In this document: piece after piece, positions 1 through 7,413 of the stretch
How positions within the stretch are numbered: the stretch's first letter is position 1
How the letters are laid out: the number at the start of each line of letters is the position of its first letter
IMG/VR virus record: IMGVR_UViG_3300044447_000005
Span: 1 to 33,158 of that record
Strand: one strand, 5' to 3'
DNA from: a virus
DNA: 33,158 bases
Position numbers and translations under genes: made by a program
Notes under the pieces: model-generated
The model's input: only the letters and a program-made list of their open reading frames with translations
What the model was told of the DNA's origin: nothing
The model's database searches: none

Positions 1-31
1 AGTCTATCTTTTAGCTATCCATAGGCAATAA

Positions 32-52
32 CTGACACGGTCGTGTTAGATT
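32..52 (+). promoter_or_regulatory. Possible promoter/operator upstream of terminase genes
   Basis: CTGACAC (32-38) and GTGTTAG (43-49) form a 7-bp inverted repeat with one G-T pair around the loop GGTC. The right arm overlaps a possible -10 box, TAGATT (47-52). I see no good -35 hexamer 16-18 bases upstream. The arrangement would suit a repressible promoter or the edge of a packaging site ahead of the terminase genes, but the sequence does not decide between them. Confidence 0.3.
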
Positions 53-65
53 TTGGGGGTGCGTT

Positions 66-512
66 GTGACCGGTTCTGAGGGTGTTTGTGTGGTTTGCGG
101 TGCGATGTTTGGCCGTGCTCAGCCTCGGCGGGTGACGTGTAGCCGTACTTGCTGGAGGCGGGAGAAGATGGCGCGGGAGGCTGGCGGGGAGCGTGCCGAG
201 GTGATGGCCGGCGTTCAGCGGGTGGGCTTGCCGGGGGGCATGATAGCTGCTGGGTCGTCAGGTGAGGGTGGTGGTTTGCGGGGGTCGGTGCTGGAGGTTC
301 TGGTGTCCGCTGGCAGGGAGGGGTCGCCGCTTGGGCTGGCGTGTTTGGCGCTGGCTGGGAGGGTGGATAATTCGAAGGCTGATACGGCTGCGGGTCTGGC
401 GTCACTGGTCCGGCAACTGGATGAGTCTCTGGCTGGTGCGTTGAAGGGCGCTGAGCGTGTGGGGGATCCTATTGATGAGTTGCGCCGGAGGAGGGAAGCG
501 AAACGTGTCTGA
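66..512 (+). CDS. Terminase small subunit (probable)
   Basis: This is probably the DNA-recognition subunit of the packaging motor, acting with the large subunit encoded at 728. The 148-residue protein begins with a small zinc-knuckle-like segment: two cysteines around residues 8-11 (CVVC) and two around 25-29 (CSRTC). A helical C-terminal half ends in the basic run LRRRREAKR, a typical close of actinophage small terminases. The GTG start at 66 has GGGGGT five bases upstream. The gene overlaps the next by eight bases, and the large terminase follows shortly after, which is the main support for the assignment. Small terminases diverge quickly, so the call rests on position and general build; an HNH-like or unknown zinc protein is the alternative. 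Confidence 0.65.
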   Translation: MTGSEGVCVVCGAMFGRAQPRRVTCSRTCWRREKMAREAGGERAEVMAGVQRVGLPGGMIAAGSSGEGGGLRGSVLEVLVSAGREGSPLGLACLALAGRVDNSKADTAAGLASLVRQLDESLAGALKGAERVGDPIDELRRRREAKRV

Positions 513-753
513 TCCTCGGCCTAGAGGCCCGAAACTGACTGCGGATGAGAAGGGTGCGGACATGGATATGAACGTCGTGGAGTCGGCTAGGACTGAGCGG
601 ATCACCGCTCGGCTTCGTCGGTGCTACCGAGAGTTGGAAGCTATCGAGCAGGAGGTGAACTGTTTCGATGAGAAGTCGTCAACCTCGGACGCGGTGGAGG
701 ACATTATCGAGAAAGCGGATCTGATCCGTGACCGGTGTCATGGGTTCGGCTGA
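505..753 (+). CDS. Small helical protein between terminase genes
   Basis: I do not recognise a family. The GTG at 505 lies inside the end of the preceding gene and is preceded by GGAGGAGGGA, so I use it rather than the upstream in-frame ATG at 457, which would overlap by 56 bases. The 82-residue product is charged and probably helical (ARTERITARLRRCYRELEAI), followed by an acidic stretch (EKSSTSDAVEDIIEKADLI). It overlaps the large terminase start at 728. Its place between the two terminase genes suggests a packaging accessory role, but that is inference from position only. Confidence 0.6.
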   Translation: MSDPRPRGPKLTADEKGADMDMNVVESARTERITARLRRCYRELEAIEQEVNCFDEKSSTSDAVEDIIEKADLIRDRCHGFG

Positions 754-2206
754 TCTCGCTGTTGTTCCGGCGTTCCGGACGTGCCCTCCGTATGCGGAGT
801 CGTATGGTGCGGAGGTCTCGGATTTGGCGCGGCTGGCTGGGTTCGGGCCGGACCCGGAGCAAGAGGTGGCGCTGAACGACATTTTCGGGGTGGACGCTGC
901 GGGGCAGTCGGCCGCGTTTGAGGTCGCGTTAGTCGCTCCGAGGCAGAATATCAAGAGTGGAACGTTCAAGATCGCTGCGCTGGGGTGGCTTTTCCTGACG
1001 GACCAGAGGCTTGTAGTGTGGTCGGCGCACGAATTTTCCACGGCGCAGGAAGCGTTCCGGGATATGTGCATCCTGATCGAGTCGTGCCCTGGCCTGGACC
1101 GGCGCCTGAAACGCATCCACCGGGGGTCTGGGACAGAGGCGATCGAGCTCATGTCGGGTGCTCGCCTGAAGTTCCGGGCGAGGACTAAAACGGGTGGGCG
1201 CGGCCTGACGGGTGACCGCGTGGTCCTCGACGAGTCGTTCGCTTTGAGCGCGGACCACATGGGCGCCCTGATGCCTACGCTGAGCGCTGTCCCTGACCCG
1301 CAGATCCTGTATGGTTCGAGCGCGGGGATGCCGGAGTCGAAGATCATGCGGGGTGTCCGGGACCGGGGCCGGACAGGGGCTCCGAGGCTGGCGTATCACG
1401 AGTTCTGCGACGACATTCCGGGCGAGTGCGTGAACCCTGGCTGCGACCACGAATACGGTGTAGTGGGGTGTCTCCTCGACGACGAGCGGCGGTGGTTCCG
1501 AGCGAATTCGCAGTTGGGGCGGAGGATCTCGCTGGAGTACGTGCGGGCGGAGCGGGCGACTCTCCCCCCAGCGGAGTTCGCCCGTGAGCGGCTCGGCTGG
1601 TGGGATGAAGAGGTGGGGAAACCGGTCCTCGACCCGTATCTGTGGGCTGCGTGCCTCGACCCGTTGTCGGTGATGTCGTCGCCGCCGTGGTTCGGTCTCG
1701 ATGTCGCGCCTGATCGGGGCTACGCGTCGATCGCTGTCGCGGGGCGCCGCGACGATGGTCTTCCACACGTCGAGATCACGTCCGCGGGGCAGGTCCCTGA
1801 TTCGCGGGCTGGTGTGGACTGGGTCGTGCCCCGCCTGATAGATCTGAAGACGCGGTGGCCGAACATGGTCGTCACCTACGCGGCGTGGTCCGCTGCGGAG
1901 TCCCTGAAACCGGCGCTGAGCCAGGCGGGGATCGCGACTGCGAGGGTCTCCGGGGGAGATGTCCACTCCGCGTGCGCTATGCTTTTCGATGCGGTGCAGG
2001 CGAAAACGTTGCGGCATCTGAGCCAAACCCATCTCGACGCGGCAGCCCGGGACGCCCGGAGGATGTCGAAAATGGGTGAGAACGGATGGAAATGGGGCCG
2101 GATGAGGTCCGCGGGCGACATTACAGCCCTATATGCTGCTACTTTAGCTCTGTGGGCGTCAAATGGGAGCGGGAAATCGCTCCGCCCGATAGACAACTTC
2201 TGGTGA
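728..2206 (+). CDS. terL: Terminase large subunit
   Basis: ATPase and nuclease of the DNA-packaging motor, which docks on the portal and pumps DNA into the prohead. The 492-residue length is normal for the family. A Walker A-like loop APRQNIKSG lies at about residues 70-78 and a Walker B RVVLDE at 164-169. The variant P-loop RQNIKSG is typical of actinophage terminases. The C-terminal half contains FGLDVAPD followed by further acidic positions, fitting the RNase H-like nuclease domain. The GTG at 728 overlaps the preceding gene by 26 bases; ATG 740 is an alternative start. The stop overlaps the start of the next small gene (GTGA at 2203). Confidence 0.95.
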   Translation: MTGVMGSADLAVVPAFRTCPPYAESYGAEVSDLARLAGFGPDPEQEVALNDIFGVDAAGQSAAFEVALVAPRQNIKSGTFKIAALGWLFLTDQRLVVWSAHEFSTAQEAFRDMCILIESCPGLDRRLKRIHRGSGTEAIELMSGARLKFRARTKTGGRGLTGDRVVLDESFALSADHMGALMPTLSAVPDPQILYGSSAGMPESKIMRGVRDRGRTGAPRLAYHEFCDDIPGECVNPGCDHEYGVVGCLLDDERRWFRANSQLGRRISLEYVRAERATLPPAEFARERLGWWDEEVGKPVLDPYLWAACLDPLSVMSSPPWFGLDVAPDRGYASIAVAGRRDDGLPHVEITSAGQVPDSRAGVDWVVPRLIDLKTRWPNMVVTYAAWSAAESLKPALSQAGIATARVSGGDVHSACAMLFDAVQAKTLRHLSQTHLDAAARDARRMSKMGENGWKWGRMRSAGDITALYAATLALWASNGSGKSLRPIDNFW

Positions 2207-2361
2207 GGGGCCGAACGCTGATGCGATCAATCGTGACGAGCCTCGCTGAGGTGGCGGGGATGCTCGCTGTGTCCGCTGGCGCCGGGCTGCGGTTCGGGTG
2301 GTGGGCTGGCCTCATTTGCGGCGGTGTCTGCGCGGTCGCCGCGGGGATCTCGGCAGCATGA
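2203..2361 (+). CDS. Small membrane protein between terminase and portal
   Basis: A 52-residue protein that I place from the GTG overlapping the terminase stop (GTGA); an in-frame ATG at 2221 would give 46 residues. After a short basic start (RGRTLMRS) most of the chain is hydrophobic and glycine/alanine-rich (VAGMLAVSAGAGLRF, then WWAGLICGGVCAVAAGISA), which would form one long or two short membrane segments. It overlaps the portal start by four bases (ATGA at 2358). Tiny membrane proteins at this position occur in other actinophages; their function is unknown. Confidence 0.65.
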   Translation: MRGRTLMRSIVTSLAEVAGMLAVSAGAGLRFGWWAGLICGGVCAVAAGISAA

Positions 2362-3548
2362 GCCTCCTCCGCCGCGAACGGCGGCAGTGGACCCCTGAAC
2401 CGTTCATCCCGCCCTACCCTGGCGCGGCAGGGCCTGGGCAGTCCGGCGGTATCGATGCGGCGCTCCGCATCTCGGCAGTGTGGGCATGTGTCCGGCTCAT
2501 CGCCGACGTCGTGTCCATGATGGAACTCCACGCCTACACGATGAAGGCTGGTGTCCGGGTCCCTGTACCTGACCCGCCGCTCCTCGTGAAACCCAGCGCC
2601 GACGCGACGACACCCGAGTGGGTCTACATGCTGGTCGCGTCTCTAATGCTCCGCGGCAACTGCTACGGGAAGATCGTCCGCCGCGACCCGCAAATGTACC
2701 CGGCACAGATCGAGCTTTACAACCCGGACGCGATCGCGTGCCGTATCGGCCCGGACGGGGCCGTATCGTACCAGGCACGCGGCCAGTCCGTACCCTACGC
2801 GGACATAATGCACATCCGTGCATATCGGATGGCGGGGTCACCAACTGGCCTGTCACCGATCCGGTACGCCGCCTCCGCGATCGGCCGCGAGCAGGCCATC
2901 CAAGACTTTTCCCTCGGCTATTTCACTGACGCGCCCCACCCTCAGGCCGTGCTGTCGTCGGAGCAGCCCATCGATGATGAGCAGGCCCGGTCGATCAAGG
3001 AGCGGGTCATGAACCGGGTGAGGGGCCGTGAGCCGCTGGTGTTCGGCGCGGGGATCAGCTACACGCCGCTATCAGTCAGTCCTGAAGAGTCGCAATTTCT
3101 TCAGACGCAGAGGTTGGGGGTCGCGGAAATCGCCCGAATTTTCGGTGTCCCCCCGGAGATGATCGCCGCTGAAGCGGGGAACTCGATGACCTACGCCAAC
3201 ATGGAACAGAAAGGGATTGATTTCCTCACCTACTCTATACAGCCGTGGCTGTCGAAGATCGAGGCCGCACTGTCCACGTTGATGCCAGGCCAGAAACATG
3301 TCAGGTTCGACCCGTCGGTCCTGCTCCGCACCGACCTGGAAACGCAGATGAAAGCGACCTCTATCGGGATCGCGTCGAAGCAGATGACTCCCGACGAGGC
3401 CCGCCGCCTCCGCGACGAACCGCCACTGACCGACGACCAGAAAACTCTCCTCGCCCTCGTCCCGCTCAGCGTCGGCCCCACCGGCACCCCGAAACCTGAC
3501 CCAGGAGCAGCCCAAGCCGCGGCAGCGGCGGAAACGGACACACCATGA
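2358..3548 (+). CDS. Portal protein (HK97 family)
   Basis: Forms the dodecameric ring at the capsid vertex through which DNA passes and to which terminase and connectors bind. The 396-residue product has the familiar features of the HK97-type portal: an N-terminal AALRISAVWACVRLIADVVSMMELHAY segment, a central MLRGNCYGKIVRR and GLSPIRYAASAIG, and IARIFGVPPEMIA followed by an NSMTYANMEQKGIDFL-like segment. The C-terminus is rich in Pro and Ala. I start at ATG 2358 because it overlaps the previous stop and begins a typical MSLLRRERR end; an earlier in-frame start at 2298 would lie inside the membrane-protein gene. It overlaps the protease by four bases. Confidence 0.95.
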   Translation: MSLLRRERRQWTPEPFIPPYPGAAGPGQSGGIDAALRISAVWACVRLIADVVSMMELHAYTMKAGVRVPVPDPPLLVKPSADATTPEWVYMLVASLMLRGNCYGKIVRRDPQMYPAQIELYNPDAIACRIGPDGAVSYQARGQSVPYADIMHIRAYRMAGSPTGLSPIRYAASAIGREQAIQDFSLGYFTDAPHPQAVLSSEQPIDDEQARSIKERVMNRVRGREPLVFGAGISYTPLSVSPEESQFLQTQRLGVAEIARIFGVPPEMIAAEAGNSMTYANMEQKGIDFLTYSIQPWLSKIEAALSTLMPGQKHVRFDPSVLLRTDLETQMKATSIGIASKQMTPDEARRLRDEPPLTDDQKTLLALVPLSVGPTGTPKPDPGAAQAAAAAETDTP

Positions 3549-4267
3549 AAACCGCTGAGCACCGTATCGGGGCGACCCCCATCGAGATCCGGGAAGACGG
3601 CGACACCTGCACCCTGTCCGGGTACGCCTCGACCTTCTCCCAGCCGTACGACATGGGCTGGTACGAAGAGACCGTGGACCCGGCAGCGTTCAAACGGACA
3701 CTCGGGCAGAAACCCGACGTCCGCCTCCTCGTCAACCACGGCGGGCTACCCCTGGCCCGCACCACATCAGGGACGCTGACCCTCGCCGCTGACGACAAGG
3801 GCCTGCTGGTCACCGGCGAGTTGGACCGGTCAGACCCCGACGTACAGGCACTGATCCCTAAAATGCAGCGGGGTGACCTCTCCCAGATGTCGTTCGCGTT
3901 CCGCGTCCTCGAAGACATCTGGGAAGACGATATGACTAAACGGACGCTGCTGTCGGTGGACCTGAACGATGGCGACGTCTCCATCGTCACCTACCCGGCG
4001 AACCCTAATGCGACAGCGACCCTCCGCGCGGACGGGCCGAACAGTGAGGCGATCGCGGCGGCACTCCGAAGCCTCGACGCGCGTGGCGCACCCGACGAGG
4101 ACCTCATCGGCGTCCTCACCCGAGCCCTCCAGCATTTCACGGGCGCCAGCGGCGGCGCCGCCGACGATGCCCTCGCCAACCAGGCCGAGGTGGACGGGAC
4201 AGCTGAAAGTCTCCGCGTCACACTGAGCCTCCTCGACCTCCGGAAAAGGAAACTCCGACTCCTGTGA
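3545..4267 (+). CDS. Prohead protease (HK97 type, U35)
   Basis: Serine protease that trims the scaffold-like N-terminus of the major capsid protein during head maturation. The 240-residue protein shows the conserved fold markers: SGYASTF near residue 25, GWYEETVDPAAF at 38-49, LLVNH with the likely catalytic His65, and DLSQMSFAF with the likely catalytic Ser116. An SIVTYPANP segment follows, as in other U35 proteases. The C-terminal 70 residues are low-similarity and could serve as a scaffold or be removed. It overlaps the portal by four bases and precedes the capsid gene by 119 bases. Confidence 0.93.
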   Translation: MKTAEHRIGATPIEIREDGDTCTLSGYASTFSQPYDMGWYEETVDPAAFKRTLGQKPDVRLLVNHGGLPLARTTSGTLTLAADDKGLLVTGELDRSDPDVQALIPKMQRGDLSQMSFAFRVLEDIWEDDMTKRTLLSVDLNDGDVSIVTYPANPNATATLRADGPNSEAIAAALRSLDARGAPDEDLIGVLTRALQHFTGASGGAADDALANQAEVDGTAESLRVTLSLLDLRKRKLRLL

Positions 4268-4386
4268 TACCGTCCAGAGTGCCAACACCCGAACGTACCG
4301 GCCCCGCGCACGCCTCGGCCTGCGTGATCCCGCTACGGGAGCGACCCGGCCCACCGACGCTAACTCCCGCAGAAAGGGACCCCGAA

Positions 4387-5718
4387 ATGAGCTTGTACGA
4401 TCAAATCAAAGAACTCCGCGTTCAGCGCAAAGAGCAACTCGAGGCGCTGCTGCAGACCGCGACCGACGAAGGCCGCGGACTCAACGAAGCCGAAGAGGGC
4501 ACCTACGAGACCGGCATCCACGAAATCCAGGGTTTCGACGCTCGCCTCTCCGACCTCGCGGAGCAGGAAACCCGCGAACAGGCCGCTAACGCCCACCGCG
4601 CCCCGACGGCGGCGACTGTCGCGTCAGTGAGCGAGCCGAATCCCGTCTACCGTCGCGGCGACACTCAGCATTCTTTCTTCCGGGACCTCGCCGACACCGC
4701 GAGGACAGGCCCCGGTAGTGACCAGGCCCGTACCCGGCTCGCAGCTGCGCAGGAAACACGCGCAGGGGACCTGACCACCGTCGCCGGTGCCGGCGGGGAG
4801 TTCGCGCCCCCGGTGTGGCTGATTGAGGATTTTATCGCTGTCGCCCGCGCCGCGCGTGTCACCGCCGACCTGTGCAACACCCGGCCACTCCCCGGCGGGA
4901 TCAGCTCAGTGAACCTCCCGAAGGTCTCGACGGGTACCACCACCGCTGTTCAGGCGACGCAGAACTCGGCACTGTCCGACACCGCGATGACAACGACCAG
5001 CGTATCCAGCGGTATCACCACCATAGGCGGTAAGCAAATCGTCTCGGTGCAGCTACTCCGGCAATCCGGTATCCCGTTCGATGAGGTAGTCCTTCAGGAC
5101 CTCGCGATGGCGTACGCAGTCAACGTCGACACACAGGTCCTGTACGGCGCCAACTCGGGCGGGGAACTCCGGGGCCTCGTCGGCACCGCCACCAACACCG
5201 CGTTCACCACGGCAAGCCCGGCACCCGCATCAGTCACCGCAGCGAACTCGCTGTACTACGTCGTGTCGAAAGTCGCGGCGGCTGTGCAGGCGAGCCGGTT
5301 CCTCCCAGCTACCGCGATCGTGATGCACCCCAACCGCTGGGCGTGGATTCTGGGCAGTGTCGATGCGAACGCGCGGCCGTTCGTGATCCCGCAGGGCAAT
5401 AATTTCAACCCTCTCGGGACCACCGGTGAGCAGCCAGCGCAGGGACTAGCCGGATATTTCGGGTCGTACCCCGTGTACACGGACCCCAACATTAGTCTCA
5501 CGGCGAACTCGGCGACGAACCAGGACGAAATCTACGTCCTCCGCCCCGAGGACCTGTGGCTATACGAAACACCAGTCGAAACAGCAAGTTTTGACGCGAC
5601 ATACGCCGACAACGCCAGCGTCCTGTTCCGGGCACTGGGCTTCGCCGCGTTCCTCCCCCACCGCTATTCCGGCGTTGTCAGGAGCATCAGAGGAACCGGT
5701 CTCATCGCACCCGCATAA
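4387..5718 (+). CDS. Major capsid protein (HK97 fold)
   Basis: Main shell protein of the head. From ATG 4387 it has 443 residues, the usual size when a delta domain is still attached. Residues 1-70 are a charged coiled coil (MSLYDQIKELRVQRKEQLEA), the expected internal scaffold cut away by the neighbouring protease. The rest shows the phage capsid pattern, with GGEFAPPVWLIEDF and a late DATYADNASVLFRALGF. AGAAAGGGA lies upstream at a suitable distance; the in-frame ATA/GTG region from 4264 has no such site and would add a proline-rich tail. The 119-base spacer before the start contains the small hairpin TCCCG-CTA-CGGGA (4328-4340), which might affect expression of this highly made protein. 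Confidence 0.95.
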   Translation: MSLYDQIKELRVQRKEQLEALLQTATDEGRGLNEAEEGTYETGIHEIQGFDARLSDLAEQETREQAANAHRAPTAATVASVSEPNPVYRRGDTQHSFFRDLADTARTGPGSDQARTRLAAAQETRAGDLTTVAGAGGEFAPPVWLIEDFIAVARAARVTADLCNTRPLPGGISSVNLPKVSTGTTTAVQATQNSALSDTAMTTTSVSSGITTIGGKQIVSVQLLRQSGIPFDEVVLQDLAMAYAVNVDTQVLYGANSGGELRGLVGTATNTAFTTASPAPASVTAANSLYYVVSKVAAAVQASRFLPATAIVMHPNRWAWILGSVDANARPFVIPQGNNFNPLGTTGEQPAQGLAGYFGSYPVYTDPNISLTANSATNQDEIYVLRPEDLWLYETPVETASFDATYADNASVLFRALGFAAFLPHRYSGVVRSIRGTGLIAPA

Positions 5719-5728
5719 TCAAGGGTCC

Positions 5729-5789
5729 GCCTCGGCTTGATCACCGAGGCTCGGGCGGCGCCGGGTACCTCCCGGTCCCGGCGCCGCCC
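5729..5789 (+). terminator. Tandem hairpins after the capsid gene
   Basis: Two inverted repeats lie just after the capsid stop. The first has 7-bp arms at 5729-5735 and 5744-5750 (GCCTCGG/CCGAGGC) around an 8-base loop. The second has perfect 13-bp arms at 5753-5765 and 5777-5789 (GGGCGGCGCCGGG and its complement), extended inward by ACC/GGT with one bulged T. There is no T-run, which is common for terminators in GC-rich actinobacteria. The pair could end or thin the strong capsid transcript before the downstream enzyme genes. Confidence 0.7.
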
Positions 5790-5809
5790 ACCAACCGGGA
5801 GGAAACAAC

Positions 5810-6493
5810 ATGCGCATGAAAGACAAGATCGCTATCGGGTGGCTCGACCCTGGCACCGTCGATGGAATGTTCTGCCTATCCATCGCCGGTATCTACGCGC
5901 AGCGGACAAGCCGCATCGAGTCCCTGATCCGGGTGGAGTCGGGGGGGCTCCTCTCCCGTGGCCGGAACGAGCTCGTCGCCCGGTTCATGGACCACTCCGA
6001 CGCTGAGTGGCTCCTGATGCTTGACTCCGACGAGCAACTGTCCGTCGCAGGGTTCGATAAGCTCGTCGCGGCGGCCCACGATGATGAGCGGCCTGTCGTC
6101 GCTGGCCTATATTTCGGTGCGTGGCCATCCCGCGACGGGCTGTACCCGGAAGCGTGCCCTCTTATCTTTGAGAAGGTCCCGGAGACGACGACGTTCAAAC
6201 CGATCGCGAACTACCCGCAGGACACTCTTATCGAGGTTGACTCCGCGGGGACCGGGTGCCTGCTGATCCACAGGTCGGTCCTGGAGTGTTTCCGCCGGTT
6301 CGCTGACCCCAAACATGAGGGGAAGGACTGGTGCTGGTTCCGGGACATGCCAGTCAACGGCGACTGGTTCTCCGAAGACCACTTCTTCTGCGCGCGAGCC
6401 CAAACGTTGGGCTACAAGGTCCACGCGCACACCGGGGTCGTGCTGCCGCACCGCAAGCGGTTTTGGCTCACAGATAAGCACCACGGCCGGTGA
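5810..6493 (+). CDS. Glycosyltransferase, GT-A/family 2-like
   Basis: A 227-residue protein predicted to transfer a sugar from a nucleotide-sugar donor. Near residue 70 it has the run WLLMLDSDEQLS, where DSDE matches the metal- and donor-binding DxD motif of GT-A enzymes. A later GTGCLLIHRSVLE and a WFSEDHFFCARAQTLGYKVHAH segment resemble the acceptor side and the ED motif of phage family 2 enzymes. It opens a new unit after the capsid hairpins with a GGGAGGA ribosome site, and its stop overlaps the next gene by four bases (GTGA). Genes of this type near capsid genes are known in actinophages and may modify capsid or tail proteins or, given the next gene, a modified DNA base. The acceptor cannot be told from sequence. 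Confidence 0.8.
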   Translation: MRMKDKIAIGWLDPGTVDGMFCLSIAGIYAQRTSRIESLIRVESGGLLSRGRNELVARFMDHSDAEWLLMLDSDEQLSVAGFDKLVAAAHDDERPVVAGLYFGAWPSRDGLYPEACPLIFEKVPETTTFKPIANYPQDTLIEVDSAGTGCLLIHRSVLECFRRFADPKHEGKDWCWFRDMPVNGDWFSEDHFFCARAQTLGYKVHAHTGVVLPHRKRFWLTDKHHGR

Positions 6494-7218
6494 TCCACTA
6501 CCACGGCGGGCCGATCACTCCAGAGACTGCAGCGCTCCGCGCCTGGACCCGCCGGCATGCCTTCATCAGCTACGCGAGCCCCAGCCAGATCAGGTTGGCA
6601 GCGTCGATCTGCCAGTCGTTCGCGCTCGACAACGGTGCGTTCTCCGCATGGAAAGCGGGCCGCCCGACAGACTGGCCAGGGTATTACACATGGTGCGATG
6701 AGTGGCTCCGGCACCCCGCCTGCGATTGGGCTGTCATCCCCGACGTGATAGGCGGGTCGGAGGATGAGAACGACGAGCTGATCAGCGAGTGGCCGCACGG
6801 CCACAAGGGCGTGCCGGTATGGCACCTGAACGAGTCGCCCAGGCGACTCGTTCGGTTGGCGGCCGAGTGGCCGCGGATCGCGCTCGGCTCCGCCGCGGAA
6901 TGGGATGTGTCTAAGCCTAGGAAATGTATCGAGAGGCTCGCCCAGACTCTCCCGGCGATCTCCGACTCAAAGGGCCGGCCTACGGTCAAACTGCATGGGC
7001 TGCGAATGCTGAACCCCGTCGTCGTCGAGCGTGTGCCGCTCGCCAGCGGCGACAGTACGAACATCGCGAGAAACATCGGTATAGATTCGGCGTGGCGCGG
7101 CACTTACTCTCCGGCCACTAAGGAAGCGCGGGCGGATGTGATCGCTGATCGCATCGAGCGCGCCGTCTCGCCGCCCACTCTGGTGGAGTACGCTGCGGCC
7201 GACCCCGCCCTATTCTGA
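6490..7218 (+). CDS. TGT/DpdA-like 7-deazaguanine transglycosylase (probable)
   Basis: Probably a base-exchange enzyme that replaces guanine by a 7-deazaguanine (preQ0 or a derivative), in DNA if it acts like DpdA or in tRNA if like TGT. The visible signature is a short TIM-barrel-like series: FALDNGAFSAW (about residues 44-54), corresponding to the DSGGF/DSGAF segment with the general acid/base Asp; IPDVIGG at 83-89; VWHLNES near 110; RIALGS at 129-134; KLHGLR at 167-172; and SGDSTN at 186-191, whose Asp188 occupies the place of the TGT nucleophile. The 242 residues are shorter than bacterial TGT, and I see no CxCxxC zinc site. It is coupled by GTGA to the glycosyltransferase. Actinophage homologues are often labelled queuine tRNA-ribosyltransferase. 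No precursor-synthesis genes occur in the window. Confidence 0.7.
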   Translation: MIHYHGGPITPETAALRAWTRRHAFISYASPSQIRLAASICQSFALDNGAFSAWKAGRPTDWPGYYTWCDEWLRHPACDWAVIPDVIGGSEDENDELISEWPHGHKGVPVWHLNESPRRLVRLAAEWPRIALGSAAEWDVSKPRKCIERLAQTLPAISDSKGRPTVKLHGLRMLNPVVVERVPLASGDSTNIARNIGIDSAWRGTYSPATKEARADVIADRIERAVSPPTLVEYAAADPALF

Positions 7219-7245
7219 GGGCCACGCTGGCAGAGGGTAGAGGGG

Positions 7246-7257
7246 TAGGATCGCCAT
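7246..7257 (+). promoter_or_regulatory. TAGGAT-N6 start-associated motif
   Basis: TAGGAT at 7246-7251 lies exactly six bases before the ATG of the next gene. It fits a TANNNT -10 box feeding a leaderless transcript, but its AGGA could also serve as a weak ribosome site with seven-base spacing. The same geometry occurs before the genes at 8875, 18976 and the leftward gene ending at 31453. Confidence 0.45.
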
Positions 7258-7413
7258 ATGACCAACGGCCACGACTACGCGCCCCACATAAAGATTTTGA
7301 AACAGCGGCTCGCTGAGGCCGTCGCGCACGGCGACCGCGTCGCGCAGGCCGCGTTCACCAGGGAACTGGCGGCAGCCGTCGCCGCGCAGAAGGAAACGAG
7401 GGCTAATGCTTGA
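7258..7413 (+). CDS. Small hypothetical protein, 51 residues
   Basis: A short charged, helical protein (MTNGHDYAPHIKILKQRLAE at the start, then an Ala-rich segment ending in KETRANA). I do not recognise a family. It begins at an ATG preceded by the TAGGAT-N6 motif and overlaps the connector gene by eight bases, so translation of the two is probably coupled. Codon third positions are GC-rich as in its neighbours. The length, spacing and overlap make it credible despite its size. Confidence 0.6.
   Translation: MTNGHDYAPHIKILKQRLAEAVAHGDRVAQAAFTRELAAAVAAQKETRANA

Noticed and set aside
929-2032. Long leftward open frame opposite the large terminase gene
   Set aside because: Arg/Pro-rich product mirroring the codon bias of the terminase on the other strand; no start signal and no known motif.
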